Origin: Erysipelotrichaceae bacterium
GTDB lineage: Bacteria > Bacillota_I > Bacilli_A > Erysipelotrichales > Erysipelotrichaceae
DNA: 15,950 nucleotides
Direction: 5' to 3'
Assembly: GCA_017418585.1 (NCBI GenBank)
Contig: JAFONG010000038.1
Coordinates: 1-15,950, forward strand
Position 1 is the first letter of the stretch, and every line of letters starts with the position of its first letter. Positions 7,122 to 14,048 of the stretch are shown piece after piece. A program made the position numbers and the translations under genes. The notes under the pieces are model-generated. The model saw only the letters and a list, made by a program, of their open reading frames with translations. It did not search any database and was not told the origin of the DNA.

Positions 7122-7673
7122 ATGAAACTGATGATTGCCTCGGATATTCACGGATCCGCCTATTACTGCGAGAAGCTGATCGAAGCCTATCATAGAGAAG
7201 AAGCGGACAGACTGCTTCTTCTGGGCGACCTGCTGTATCATGGACCAAGGAACGATCTTCCGGAAGGCTATGATCCTAAGAAAGTCATCGTTCTGCTCAA
7301 CGGGATCAAGGAAGATGTTTTCAGCGTCAGAGGAAACTGCGAAGCGGAGGTCGATCAGATGGTTCTGGAATTCCCGATCATGGCGGAATACGCGCTATTG
7401 TCCGTGGGAAAGAAGCTGATTTTCGCGACCCATGGTCATATTTTCAACAAGGACAGTCATCCTGCCCTGCATCCAAACGACATCCTGCTTTCCGGTCATA
7501 CCCACGTACCTGTCTGTGAGGAGCACGACGGTCTGATCTGCATGAACCCGGGTTCGGTATCCATACCGAAAAACGATAACCCGCACGGATACATGACGTT
7601 TCAGGATGATCTCTTCCAATGGAAGACCCTGGAAGGAGAAGTCTATCGGACCTATCGGTGGGAAAACGAATAA
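7122..7673 (+). CDS. yfcE: YfcE-like metallophosphoesterase
   Basis: 183 residues with the full calcineurin-like motif set: D8-x-H10 (SDIHGS), GD36 (LLLGDLLYHGPRN), GN72 (VRGNCEAEVD), H104 (THGH) and GHTH at 125-128. These are the residues that hold two metal ions. YfcE-type enzymes hydrolyse phosphodiesters in test assays; the natural substrate is unknown. The ATG at 7122 gives the usual family start (MKLMIASDIHGS) and has AAGGAA suitably placed. The in-frame ATG at 7104, overlapping the upstream stop, has no ribosome site and adds only six residues. It follows the TPM gene closely and is probably co-transcribed, but a functional link is not evident. Confidence 0.92.
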   Translation: MKLMIASDIHGSAYYCEKLIEAYHREEADRLLLLGDLLYHGPRNDLPEGYDPKKVIVLLNGIKEDVFSVRGNCEAEVDQMVLEFPIMAEYALLSVGKKLIFATHGHIFNKDSHPALHPNDILLSGHTHVPVCEEHDGLICMNPGSVSIPKNDNPHGYMTFQDDLFQWKTLEGEVYRTYRWENE

Positions 7674-7682
7674 ACGCTATTT

Positions 7683-7702
7683 AAAACAGGCCATCCTGTT
7701 TT
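7683..7702 (+). terminator. Short terminator-like hairpin after the phosphoesterase gene
   Basis: AAAACAGG (7683-7690) pairs with CCTGTTTT (7695-7702) around CCAT. The U-run is only four bases and runs into the next promoter's -10 box, so strength may be modest. Confidence 0.6.
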
Positions 7703-7707
7703 ATAAT
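7702..7707 (+). promoter_or_regulatory. -10 box (TATAAT) for the YhhN/lipid-kinase pair
   Basis: A perfect TATAAT shares its first base with the end of the preceding hairpin. The -35 position (ATTTAA) is weak. Start of transcription near 7713-7714 would leave a leader of only about 10 bases before the ATG at 7723. Confidence 0.5.
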
Positions 7708-7722
7708 AATGATTGAAAAGAT

Positions 7723-8385
7723 ATGCTGAACAAAATCATACTGGGGCTGTATCTGCTTTTCAGTGCAGTCCATCTGTATCACAGCTGGAAGAACGATCCG
7801 AAGAGAAAGATCACCAAGCCTTTTCTGTTGCTTTTCCTGATGCTTTACTATGTTTTTTCGACAGACAGGATCAACATCCCTTTGCTTCTGGCCCTGTTTA
7901 CCAGCTGGCTGGGAGATGTTCTGCTGATACCGAAAGGAAACAAGTGGTTTGTCTGCGGAGGCATCAGCTTCATATTCTGTCATCTGTTTTTTATCAAGGT
8001 ATACTATGACCGGATCAGCTTCAGCAATATCCCGTGGCTGCTTGTCGTACCGGTTGCCATCATCTATTTCGGCATTGGTCTGAAGGTCATAATCTCGGTC
8101 AGAAACAATACTCCGAAAGCCATGCTGCCACTGATGTATTTCTATCTGCTGTGCAATTCGACGATGAACGTCTTCTCCTTGATGCAGCTGATCACCCTAA
8201 AATCAGCTGGCGCACTGATCGCCTTTATCGGTGCGTTTCTGTTCTATTTTTCCGACTGCTGCCTGTTCCTGGTACGTTACCATGTAAACAAGGATCTGAT
8301 ATTCAAGAAACACTTTACCGTGATGCTGTCATACCTGCTGGGAGAACTGATGATCACGGCTGGAATCATGATGATGGGAGGATAA
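7723..8385 (+). CDS. YhhN-family membrane protein (lysoplasmalogenase-like)
   Basis: 220 residues and about eight hydrophobic segments. Family marks: KITKPFLLLFLM near residue 30, a small-residue GD in FTSWLGDVLLI (about 59-69), F..GGISFIFCHLFFI (about 76-92), FSDCCLFLV (about 175-183) and LSYLLGELMI near the end. YhhN/TMEM86 proteins hydrolyse the vinyl-ether bond of lysoplasmalogens; anaerobic Bacillota can contain plasmalogens, so this role is plausible but not proven. No clear Shine-Dalgarno site precedes the ATG. The neighbouring downstream lipid kinase starts directly at its stop, which fits a joint role in membrane-lipid turnover. Confidence 0.75.
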   Translation: MLNKIILGLYLLFSAVHLYHSWKNDPKRKITKPFLLLFLMLYYVFSTDRINIPLLLALFTSWLGDVLLIPKGNKWFVCGGISFIFCHLFFIKVYYDRISFSNIPWLLVVPVAIIYFGIGLKVIISVRNNTPKAMLPLMYFYLLCNSTMNVFSLMQLITLKSAGALIAFIGAFLFYFSDCCLFLVRYHVNKDLIFKKHFTVMLSYLLGELMITAGIMMMGG

Positions 8386-8388
8386 ATG

Positions 8389-9297
8389 ATGAAGTATGTA
8401 TTTGTAGTGAATCCGCGTGCGGGTGAAGCCAACAGCGAGTATGCCGTAAGAAAGGCGATCGATGATTCTGATGTAAAGGATAAATGCGAGATCTACATTA
8501 CGCAGGGAGTCGAGGATGCTACGGTATTTGTCAGAGAGTATTGCGAGAAGCATCCGGACGAGACGGTGAGGTTCATTGCCTGCGGTGGCGACGGTACGCT
8601 TTCTGAAGTGTTTAACGGGGCCGTAGGGCACGAGAATGCGGAAGTGAGCTGTTATCCCTGCGGAAGCGGCAACGACTTCGTGAAGGCATATGGAGGTCCT
8701 GAGAAGTTCTTTGACATCAACAGGATCGTCAAGGCCAAGGCGGAAAAGATCGACCTCTTGAAGGTCGGTGACCGCTACAGCAACAACGTGGTCAACTTCG
8801 GTTTCGATACGACCGTTGCGATTACCGTCAATGAAGGCAGAGAAAAGAACGGAAATGCCGGAAAGAATCTCTATACCAAGGGCATCGTCAGGGCTCTGAT
8901 CAGAAGCATGAGGAACCGGTTCAAGGTTACTGCGGACGGCGAACTGCTGAATCCGGAAGGGGTATCGCTGCTTTGTACGCTGTCTAACGGCAGGTATGTC
9001 GGAGGATCTTTCAAGTGCGCTCCTTTGGCTGAGCTGAATGACGGATACATGGAAGTCTGTCTGGTAAAGCCGATTTCCAGACTGAGGTTCATTTCTTTGA
9101 TCGGCGTCTATACCAAGGGCGAACACATCAACAATCCGAAGTTCAAGGACATCATCGTCTATCGGAGAGCGAAAAAGGTCGAAGTAGAAGCGCCGGAAGG
9201 CTTTGCCTACTCTCTGGACGGAGAGATCATCCACCAGAACAGGTTTACGGTAGAAGTCGTTCCGCTGGCCGTCAAGTTCGCTGCTCCGGAATTGTAA
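8389..9297 (+). CDS. Diacylglycerol/lipid kinase family protein
   Basis: About 302 residues with the DAGK catalytic fold: NPRAG near the N-terminus, the ATP loop ACGGDGTLSEV (about 64-75), PCGSGNDF (about 90-97), NFGFDTTVA, FKCAPLAELNDGYMEV and the late SLDGE. These match the DgkB/YegS/BmrU group, soluble enzymes that phosphorylate diacylglycerol or related lipids at the membrane surface using ATP. Length is typical. ATG 8389 is chosen because GGGAGG (8376-8381) is 7 bases away; ATG 8386, which adds one Met, is only 4 bases away. The gene directly abuts the YhhN stop (same operon) and is followed by a terminator. Confidence 0.9.
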   Translation: MKYVFVVNPRAGEANSEYAVRKAIDDSDVKDKCEIYITQGVEDATVFVREYCEKHPDETVRFIACGGDGTLSEVFNGAVGHENAEVSCYPCGSGNDFVKAYGGPEKFFDINRIVKAKAEKIDLLKVGDRYSNNVVNFGFDTTVAITVNEGREKNGNAGKNLYTKGIVRALIRSMRNRFKVTADGELLNPEGVSLLCTLSNGRYVGGSFKCAPLAELNDGYMEVCLVKPISRLRFISLIGVYTKGEHINNPKFKDIIVYRRAKKVEVEAPEGFAYSLDGEIIHQNRFTVEVVPLAVKFAAPEL

Positions 9298-9305
9298 AAT
9301 TTATG

Positions 9306-9335
9306 AAAAAGCTCCCGAAAGCAAAGGGAGTTTTT
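9306..9335 (+). terminator. Rho-independent terminator after the lipid-kinase gene
   Basis: AAAAGCTCCC (9307-9316) pairs with GGGAGTTTTT (9326-9335), with one G-U pair, around a nine-base loop rich in A. It ends the YhhN/lipid-kinase transcript. Confidence 0.85.
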
Positions 9336-9347
9336 AGTTTGGCATAG

Positions 9348-9353
9348 TATAAT
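9348..9353 (+). promoter_or_regulatory. -10 box (TATAAT) of the hexulose-phosphate operon
   Basis: A perfect TATAAT lies 13 bases past the preceding terminator and 24 bases before the ATG at 9378, with no convincing -35. The ribosome site AGAAGGA (9364-9370) sits in the short leader. No cre-like site or other clear operator is seen near it. Confidence 0.55.
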
Positions 9354-9377
9354 GGGTTTAGAAAGAAGGAATATAGA

Positions 9378-10178
9378 ATGGAAAAACTGATCCATACGAA
9401 GAACTTTGATTTTAAGGTTACCGACAGCGGTCTTGTTTTTGATGAATCAATGGTTACCGGTGAAGTCAAATTCAAGAAGAGCTACGACATGAATCCGCTG
9501 TTACGCAAGCCGTTTGCGGAAGATGACGGTTCCTGGAACTATGTGTTTGTCAACGGCGTATATCATTCGGAAGAAGAGAAGAAGATCTATCAGGAAAAGG
9601 GAATGATGAACGGCATTACCGTTCTGAATACCGGAGATCTTAACGGTGAAGTACGTAAGAATTCCGGCCACTACCACGGTTTTAATGAAGGTCATGTGCT
9701 TCCTTATGCGGAGATCTATGAGATCATCTATGGCAAGGCTGCGTTCTTTTTGCAGGAAGCGGATAATTTCCTGAAGGACGAGGAACTGAATGTCAAGTCC
9801 ATGCGGATGGTTGTTGTCAATGAAGGCGAGAAGATCGTTGTTCCGGCTTTCTGTGCCCATTGCGCGATGAATATCGGCGACGACATGATGGCTTTCTACA
9901 ATCTGGCTGTACCGTGTCCTTTGCATTATGAGCCGATCACCAATCATCACGGCTTCGGCTATTATGTTCTGAAGAAAGGCGATGTTCTGGTAGCGGTTAA
10001 GAACGAAAACTACGCCATCATGCCTGAACTGGAAGTCAAGGGAGTCAAGCCTTCCGATGAACTGAATCTGTTTGCGGACAAGACCGTATTCGAGGTATTT
10101 GCCGAAAACAAGGACGCGTACGATTATCTGGGTCAGCCTGAGCAGTATCAGGAAGCGATTAATAAGATTTTCTATTAG
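9378..10178 (+). CDS. Cupin-type glucose-6-phosphate isomerase
   Basis: 266 residues. The centre matches the metal-dependent cupin (archaeal-type) phosphoglucose isomerase family. SGHYH supplies H98 and H100, AEIYEI supplies E112, and VPAFCAHCAMNIGDD supplies H161, corresponding to the four metal ligands of the Pyrococcus enzyme. FFLQ and the late GFGYYVL also fit. It would interconvert glucose-6-P and fructose-6-P in the cytosol. The protein is longer than the roughly 190-residue archaeal enzyme, with about 80 extra residues before the cupin core and a longer loop between H100 and E112. It could therefore act on a different sugar phosphate. It is first in an operon, 14 bases ahead of hexulose-6-P synthase, so supplying fructose-6-P to that pathway is the natural inference. 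Confidence 0.85.
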   Translation: MEKLIHTKNFDFKVTDSGLVFDESMVTGEVKFKKSYDMNPLLRKPFAEDDGSWNYVFVNGVYHSEEEKKIYQEKGMMNGITVLNTGDLNGEVRKNSGHYHGFNEGHVLPYAEIYEIIYGKAAFFLQEADNFLKDEELNVKSMRMVVVNEGEKIVVPAFCAHCAMNIGDDMMAFYNLAVPCPLHYEPITNHHGFGYYVLKKGDVLVAVKNENYAIMPELEVKGVKPSDELNLFADKTVFEVFAENKDAYDYLGQPEQYQEAINKIFY

Positions 10179-10192
10179 AAAAAGGAGAGATT

Positions 10193-10822
10193 ATGGAATT
10201 ACAGGTAGCTTTTGATGTAATGGATTTTGAAACGATGGAGAAGAGACTCGATGAGCTCAAGGACATGATCGACATCATTGAAGTCGGTACGCCGATGATC
10301 ATCGATGAAGGTCAGAAGAGAGTAAAGTACTTCTCCGACAAGTATCCTGATAAGTGTATCTTATCCGATACCAAGATCATGGATGGAGGCAAGATCGAAG
10401 CGGATATGGCCTTCAACAACGGTGCGAAGATCTGTACGGTCTGCGCCTGTGCGGAAGATGCGACGATCCTGGAAGTCATCAAGTCCGCCAAAGAGCATGG
10501 CGGCGAAGTGCTGGTCGACCTGATCGGTATCAGAGACGTGGAAGAAAGAGCGAAATGGCTTGATGAAAACGGTGCGGACTATGTCTGCGTACATACGGCT
10601 TTCGATGTTCAGGCAACTCATGATCCTCTCGATGAACTGCACAGAGTAAAAGCGGTCGTCAAGAACGCCAAGGTAGCGGTAGCGGGCGGCATCAAGATGT
10701 CGACGATCGATGCGATGATCAAGGAAGGACCGGATGTTATCATTGTCGGCGGTGCGATCAACAATCAGCCAGATCCGAAGGAAGCGTGCAGGATCTTCAT
10801 GGAAAAGATAAAGGCGGCATAA
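10193..10822 (+). CDS. hxlA: 3-hexulose-6-phosphate synthase (formaldehyde lyase/aldolase)
   Basis: 209 residues, the usual size. It joins formaldehyde to ribulose-5-P, or splits D-arabino-3-hexulose-6-P back into them. Conserved residues of this TIM-barrel suprafamily are all present: D8 (QVAFD), E30 (IIEVGTP), D59 and K61 (SDTKIMDGGK), D64, E69, H134 (VHTAFDVQ), then AGGIKMST and IIVGGAIN. The related 3-keto-L-gulonate-6-P decarboxylase (UlaD) is the main alternative. It carries Arg three residues after the catalytic His (HRSRD), and here that position is F137, which favours the synthase. However, K67 in DGGK resembles UlaD. AAAGGAG precedes the ATG. The next gene encodes the isomerase that always partners this enzyme in the ribulose-monophosphate route, which strongly supports the call. 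Confidence 0.88.
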   Translation: MELQVAFDVMDFETMEKRLDELKDMIDIIEVGTPMIIDEGQKRVKYFSDKYPDKCILSDTKIMDGGKIEADMAFNNGAKICTVCACAEDATILEVIKSAKEHGGEVLVDLIGIRDVEERAKWLDENGADYVCVHTAFDVQATHDPLDELHRVKAVVKNAKVAVAGGIKMSTIDAMIKEGPDVIIVGGAINNQPDPKEACRIFMEKIKAA

Positions 10823-10823
10823 T

Positions 10824-11375
10824 ATGAAATACGGCGAATTATATAACAGAATACTGGATCAGTTAAGGGATACGGCAGGCAACGTATCCGATGAACAGGT
10901 CGATCAGATGATCGAGGCGATCTTCAATGCGAAGCAGATCTTTATCGGCGGAGCAGGCAGATCGCTGCTGATGATGCGTTCATTGGCGATGAGGCTGATG
11001 CAGTTCGGCTTCAATTCTCATGTAGTAGGCGATACGACAACACCGGCGATCAGAGAAGGTGATCTGCTGATCCTGGGAACCAATTCCGGTGAAACAAAGA
11101 ACCTGAAGAGCTGGGTGGCTGTCGCCAAGGACAACAACGCGAAGATCCTGGTCATCACTTCCAATCCGGAATCTACCATCGGCAAGGAAGCGGACTACAT
11201 CGTTCAGTTCAACAAGATTGTCGATACGGACAAGATCCAGTCCAGCGGTTCATCTTTTGAACAGTCGCTGCTGATCTTCTGCGACGCGGTCGTCATGTGC
11301 ATGTTCAATACGGGACGTCTGTCGAACGACGAGATCGACAAGTTCATCCGCGTCAGACACGCCAACCTGGAGTAG
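10824..11375 (+). CDS. hxlB: 6-phospho-3-hexuloisomerase (SIS domain)
   Basis: 183 residues, as in known PHI enzymes. It interconverts D-arabino-3-hexulose-6-P and fructose-6-P. Motifs seen: FIGGAGRSLLMMRSLAMRLMQFG (GAGRS at 43-47), VVGDTTTPAIREGDLLI, GTNSGET (85-91), ITSNPESTIGKEAD, GSSFEQ (142-147) and the C-terminal RHANLE (178-183). These are the phosphate-binding and catalytic elements of the family. The ATG is one base after the hxlA stop, with AAAGGCGG upstream, so the two are coupled. Ends with TAG, showing that TAG is an ordinary stop codon in this genome. Confidence 0.92.
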   Translation: MKYGELYNRILDQLRDTAGNVSDEQVDQMIEAIFNAKQIFIGGAGRSLLMMRSLAMRLMQFGFNSHVVGDTTTPAIREGDLLILGTNSGETKNLKSWVAVAKDNNAKILVITSNPESTIGKEADYIVQFNKIVDTDKIQSSGSSFEQSLLIFCDAVVMCMFNTGRLSNDEIDKFIRVRHANLE

Positions 11376-11378
11376 AAG

Positions 11379-12050
11379 ATGGTAAAACTTGCTCCATCTC
11401 TGGCCTGCGTCGATCTTCTGCATGTCGGAGATGTCGTAAGAGACTTTGAAAGAAACGGTATCGACTATATCCATTTCGATATCTCGGATACCACTTTCTG
11501 CAAGACCATCATGCTGCCGATGGGACTCATCCCGCAGCTCAAGACCTTCACGAAGCTTCCTCTGGACATTCACATCATGACGAAGCACCCGGAAGACATG
11601 GTCGATGCGATCAAGGGACCTCTGGATGGCAACGACATCATCTCCGTTCAGGTCGAAGGAACGACGGAGCTGTCCAACTGTCTGCTGAAGGCGAAGGATG
11701 TCTGCAGATGCGGTGCCGTTCTGAACATGGCTACTCCGGTCAGTACGCTGGAATACGTGGCGGAACTGCTGGACATGGTCGTCCTGATTCAGGGCAACGG
11801 CGGTGCCGGTCCAAGACACTACTTCCCGGAAATCATTTCCCGTAAGATCAAGGATGTCAGGCAGCTGCTGCACAAGTACGGCAACGATCACTGTCTGATT
11901 TCGGTGGACGGGAACGTGACCTACGAGGCGGCGCAGATCTTCCAGAAGAACGGTGCGGATGTGCTGGTATTAGGCACAAGAACACTGTTCATGAAGGATA
12001 CGGATTTCTCGGACAACGTGAAGAAGATCCGCGATCTGCTCAAGGAGTAA
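11379..12050 (+). CDS. Divergent ribulose-phosphate 3-epimerase family protein
   Basis: 223 residues with the RPE barrel order. S7 (APSLAC), H32 and D34 (YIHFDIS), H65 (LDIHIM) and D177 (SVDGN) preserve the expected metal ligands and acid/base pair. Other hallmark segments have changed: the MDG after H-x-D reads ISDT, the H-x-E strand reads VQVE, the MTVNPGFGGQ loop reads IQGNGGAGPRHY, and DGG reads DGN. It may still epimerise a ketose phosphate, perhaps not ribulose-5-P; a hexulose phosphate such as allulose-6-P is one possibility. Only three bases separate it from the hexuloisomerase gene, so it belongs to that operon. It faces a more canonical paralogue across the terminator. Family is secure; substrate is not. 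Confidence 0.8.
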   Translation: MVKLAPSLACVDLLHVGDVVRDFERNGIDYIHFDISDTTFCKTIMLPMGLIPQLKTFTKLPLDIHIMTKHPEDMVDAIKGPLDGNDIISVQVEGTTELSNCLLKAKDVCRCGAVLNMATPVSTLEYVAELLDMVVLIQGNGGAGPRHYFPEIISRKIKDVRQLLHKYGNDHCLISVDGNVTYEAAQIFQKNGADVLVLGTRTLFMKDTDFSDNVKKIRDLLKE

Positions 12051-12052
12051 AA

Positions 12053-12097
12053 CAAAAAAATAAAACGGATACAGTTAATTCTGTATCCGTTTTTTTT
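12053..12097. terminator. Bidirectional terminator between convergent operons
   Basis: AAAACGGATACAG (12062-12074) pairs perfectly over 13 bases with CTGTATCCGTTTT (12081-12093) around TTAATT. An A-run lies on the left and a T-run on the right, so it can end transcripts from both sides: the plus-strand hexulose-P operon and the minus-strand deoC operon. Confidence 0.92.
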
Positions 12098-12114
12098 GTT
12101 TCTTTAATAATGGA

Positions 12115-12768
12115 TTAGAGTTTTCTGAGATCCTCCATGACCTCTTTGTAGCTTCTTCCCTTGCCAAACAGCGCACTGGTTCCAAGGACGAATCCATCCG
12201 TTCCCATTTCTCCCAGTCTCTTGATGACTTCCGGTGAGCACGCTCCGTCGATGACGATCTTGAAGCCGTACTGTTCCTTCAGGGCGATCAGTCTCTGCAG
12301 CTTGTCGATCGTAAATTCAATCAGTTTCTGACCGGAGAAGCCCGGGTTGACCGTCATGAACAGAATGTAATCGCACAGGTTCAGAACTTCTCTTACAGTC
12401 TCAATGGAAGTATCCGGATTGATGGCGATTCCTGCCTTTACTCCTCTTCCCTTGATATGGGCCAGAGTCTTGGCGACATATCTCTCGCTCTCGAAATGAA
12501 TGTAGATCAGATCGACACCGGCATCGATGAACCAGTCGACTTTGTTCATCGGGTTTTCGATCATCAGGTGAGCGTCGATCATCTTGCTGGTATTCCTGCG
12601 GATGGCCTTGATGTCGTTGATTCCTAAAGTGATATTCGGTACAAAAGAACCGTCCATGACATCGTTATGGAAAATGTCGATTCCTGCTTCTTCCAGAAGT
12701 CTGATATCTTCTTTCAGATTGTCGAAGTTCATGCACATGGTAGATGGACACATCAGATAGTTGTTCAT
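12115..12768 (-). CDS. rpe: Ribulose-phosphate 3-epimerase family enzyme (possibly allulose-6-P epimerase)
   Basis: 217 residues with the full motif set: S9, H34/D36/M38 (FHNDVMDGSFVPNITLG), H67 (DAHLMI), IHFE, M138 (FMTVNPGFSGQ) and D174 (VIDGAC). These give the divalent-metal site and the acid/base aspartates for C3 epimerisation of ketose phosphates. Asn follows the His of H-x-D where Phe, Ile or Val is usual. DGAC rather than DGGI recalls the DGSC of E. coli allulose-6-P epimerase (AlsE), so a substrate other than ribulose-5-P is a fair alternative. It is last in a minus-strand operon with deoC and a transporter. AAGGAG lies just upstream of its ATG, 32 bases from the transporter stop. 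Confidence 0.85.
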   Translation of the reverse strand: MNNYLMCPSTMCMNFDNLKEDIRLLEEAGIDIFHNDVMDGSFVPNITLGINDIKAIRRNTSKMIDAHLMIENPMNKVDWFIDAGVDLIYIHFESERYVAKTLAHIKGRGVKAGIAINPDTSIETVREVLNLCDYILFMTVNPGFSGQKLIEFTIDKLQRLIALKEQYGFKIVIDGACSPEVIKRLGEMGTDGFVLGTSALFGKGRSYKEVMEDLRKL

Positions 12769-12800
12769 AATAATCTCCTTCTTTCAGTATTATTTTAACA

Positions 12801-14042
12801 TCACTGTTTCTGTTTCTGATTATAATCTTCCAGCCAGAGATACATCCTATAAAAGACAAATGCGGCAAAGAACTGGATGACGCCGAACAGGATGAAGGCC
12901 GGATAGTAGGTATTGAAACGGTCCTTGAATATAGATGCGATGGTAGGACCGAGGATTCCCGCAAAGACATAGCCTGTTCCGTTGAATCCGGAGATGGCGC
13001 CGTTGTGTCTGGTTCCAAAGATCAGACCCAAAGCGGCGAAAATGACGGCATTCATTCCGGCAACGACAAACTGTATCAGGGCATAGCAGATAAACAGCAG
13101 GAAAGGCGCATGGAGATTCGGGAACAGCAGCAATGCTGCGCCGAAGATGACCGTCAGCATCGAGAACATCTTCAGTACGCCGACTCTGTCGGATGCCGCT
13201 CCGAAGAAAAACCTTCCGAAGGATCCGATGATGCCGCCGATGGCTACGAAGATCCAGGATGGGAAAGCCACATCGGAGAAAGAATTGATGATGGAGATGG
13301 TCTGGGATACGACAGCCAGATTGGCGGTCATGACCAGAAACCACGAGAAATTGAACAGCAGGAACTGTCTGGTCTTGAGACATTCTTTCAGGGTCAGATT
13401 CTCGTAAGGCGTTCTGATGACCCGGAAGTTCAGAGCTTCGTTCTTGTTCATGTCGATGACTTCCTGCGGTGCCGGTCTGAAGTGGGCAGCCGCAAAGGCG
13501 GCGATCGACGACAGCGTCAGTGCCAGCAGGATCATGCCGGTCCTGAATCCGAAGGATCCGGTATAGATCTTGAACATTACGGAAATCACCAGGGCAGATA
13601 GGCTGGTTCCGATCGTACAGATCCCGGCCGTCTTTCCTTTCAGTTCGGAAGGAACCCATTTCAGTGCGGCATTGGGCAGTCCGACATTGGAGAAGTTCTG
13701 GCCGCATTCCACCAGTATCCCGTATCCCAGACAGACCAGGAAGAAACTGCGGGAGAATACCGCCAGAATGCACAGTCCGACACCGACCATGATTGCGCCG
13801 AAAAGCGCCATCTTTCCCGGATTTTTCTGATCGGAAGTAATTCCCGCCAGGATAGCCGAAAGACCGGCACAGATGTTGCCTACGGTATAAGGCATGGATG
13901 CCATAAGATTGCTCCAGCCGTTCTGTACTTTCAGTTCTGCGGAAATGACGCTCCAGACATAAGAAACGTGCGTACATAAGGTACACACGGTTGAAATCAG
14001 CATCATTCTGTAGGCGGTTTTCAGGACTTGCTGTCTGTCCAT
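12801..14042 (-). CDS. MFS transporter, oxalate/formate antiporter (OFA)-like
   Basis: 413 residues with about twelve hydrophobic segments. The N-terminal half has S.EL.V.NGWSNLMASMPYTVGNICAGLSAIL and a GITSDQKNPGKM loop. The C-terminal half has GGIIGSFGRFFFGAASDRVG (about 263-282), the MFS signature usual for OFA-type carriers, and FNGTGYVFAGILGP. OFA members move small organic anions, but many are untested, so the cargo is open; a sugar-acid, deoxysugar or formate role would fit the neighbours. It starts six bases after the deoC stop with a poor ribosome site, so translation is probably coupled to deoC. Confidence 0.82.
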   Translation of the reverse strand: MDRQQVLKTAYRMMLISTVCTLCTHVSYVWSVISAELKVQNGWSNLMASMPYTVGNICAGLSAILAGITSDQKNPGKMALFGAIMVGVGLCILAVFSRSFFLVCLGYGILVECGQNFSNVGLPNAALKWVPSELKGKTAGICTIGTSLSALVISVMFKIYTGSFGFRTGMILLALTLSSIAAFAAAHFRPAPQEVIDMNKNEALNFRVIRTPYENLTLKECLKTRQFLLFNFSWFLVMTANLAVVSQTISIINSFSDVAFPSWIFVAIGGIIGSFGRFFFGAASDRVGVLKMFSMLTVIFGAALLLFPNLHAPFLLFICYALIQFVVAGMNAVIFAALGLIFGTRHNGAISGFNGTGYVFAGILGPTIASIFKDRFNTYYPAFILFGVIQFFAAFVFYRMYLWLEDYNQKQKQ

Positions 14043-14048
14043 AAAAAA

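Noticed and set aside
8329..9234. 301-residue minus-strand frame
   Set aside because: It is antisense to the lipid kinase, which has all its motifs; the shadow is rich in Arg, Asp and His without domain signs.
10193..10822. 3-keto-L-gulonate-6-phosphate decarboxylase (UlaD) as the identity
   Set aside because: The UlaD Arg after the catalytic His is missing, and the next gene is the hexuloisomerase that partners hexulose-6-P synthase. No ascorbate transport genes are nearby.
12847..13986. 379-residue minus-strand frame in another phase
   Set aside because: It is out of phase with the clear twelve-helix transporter and shows an Arg/Cys/His-rich composition typical of a shifted frame.
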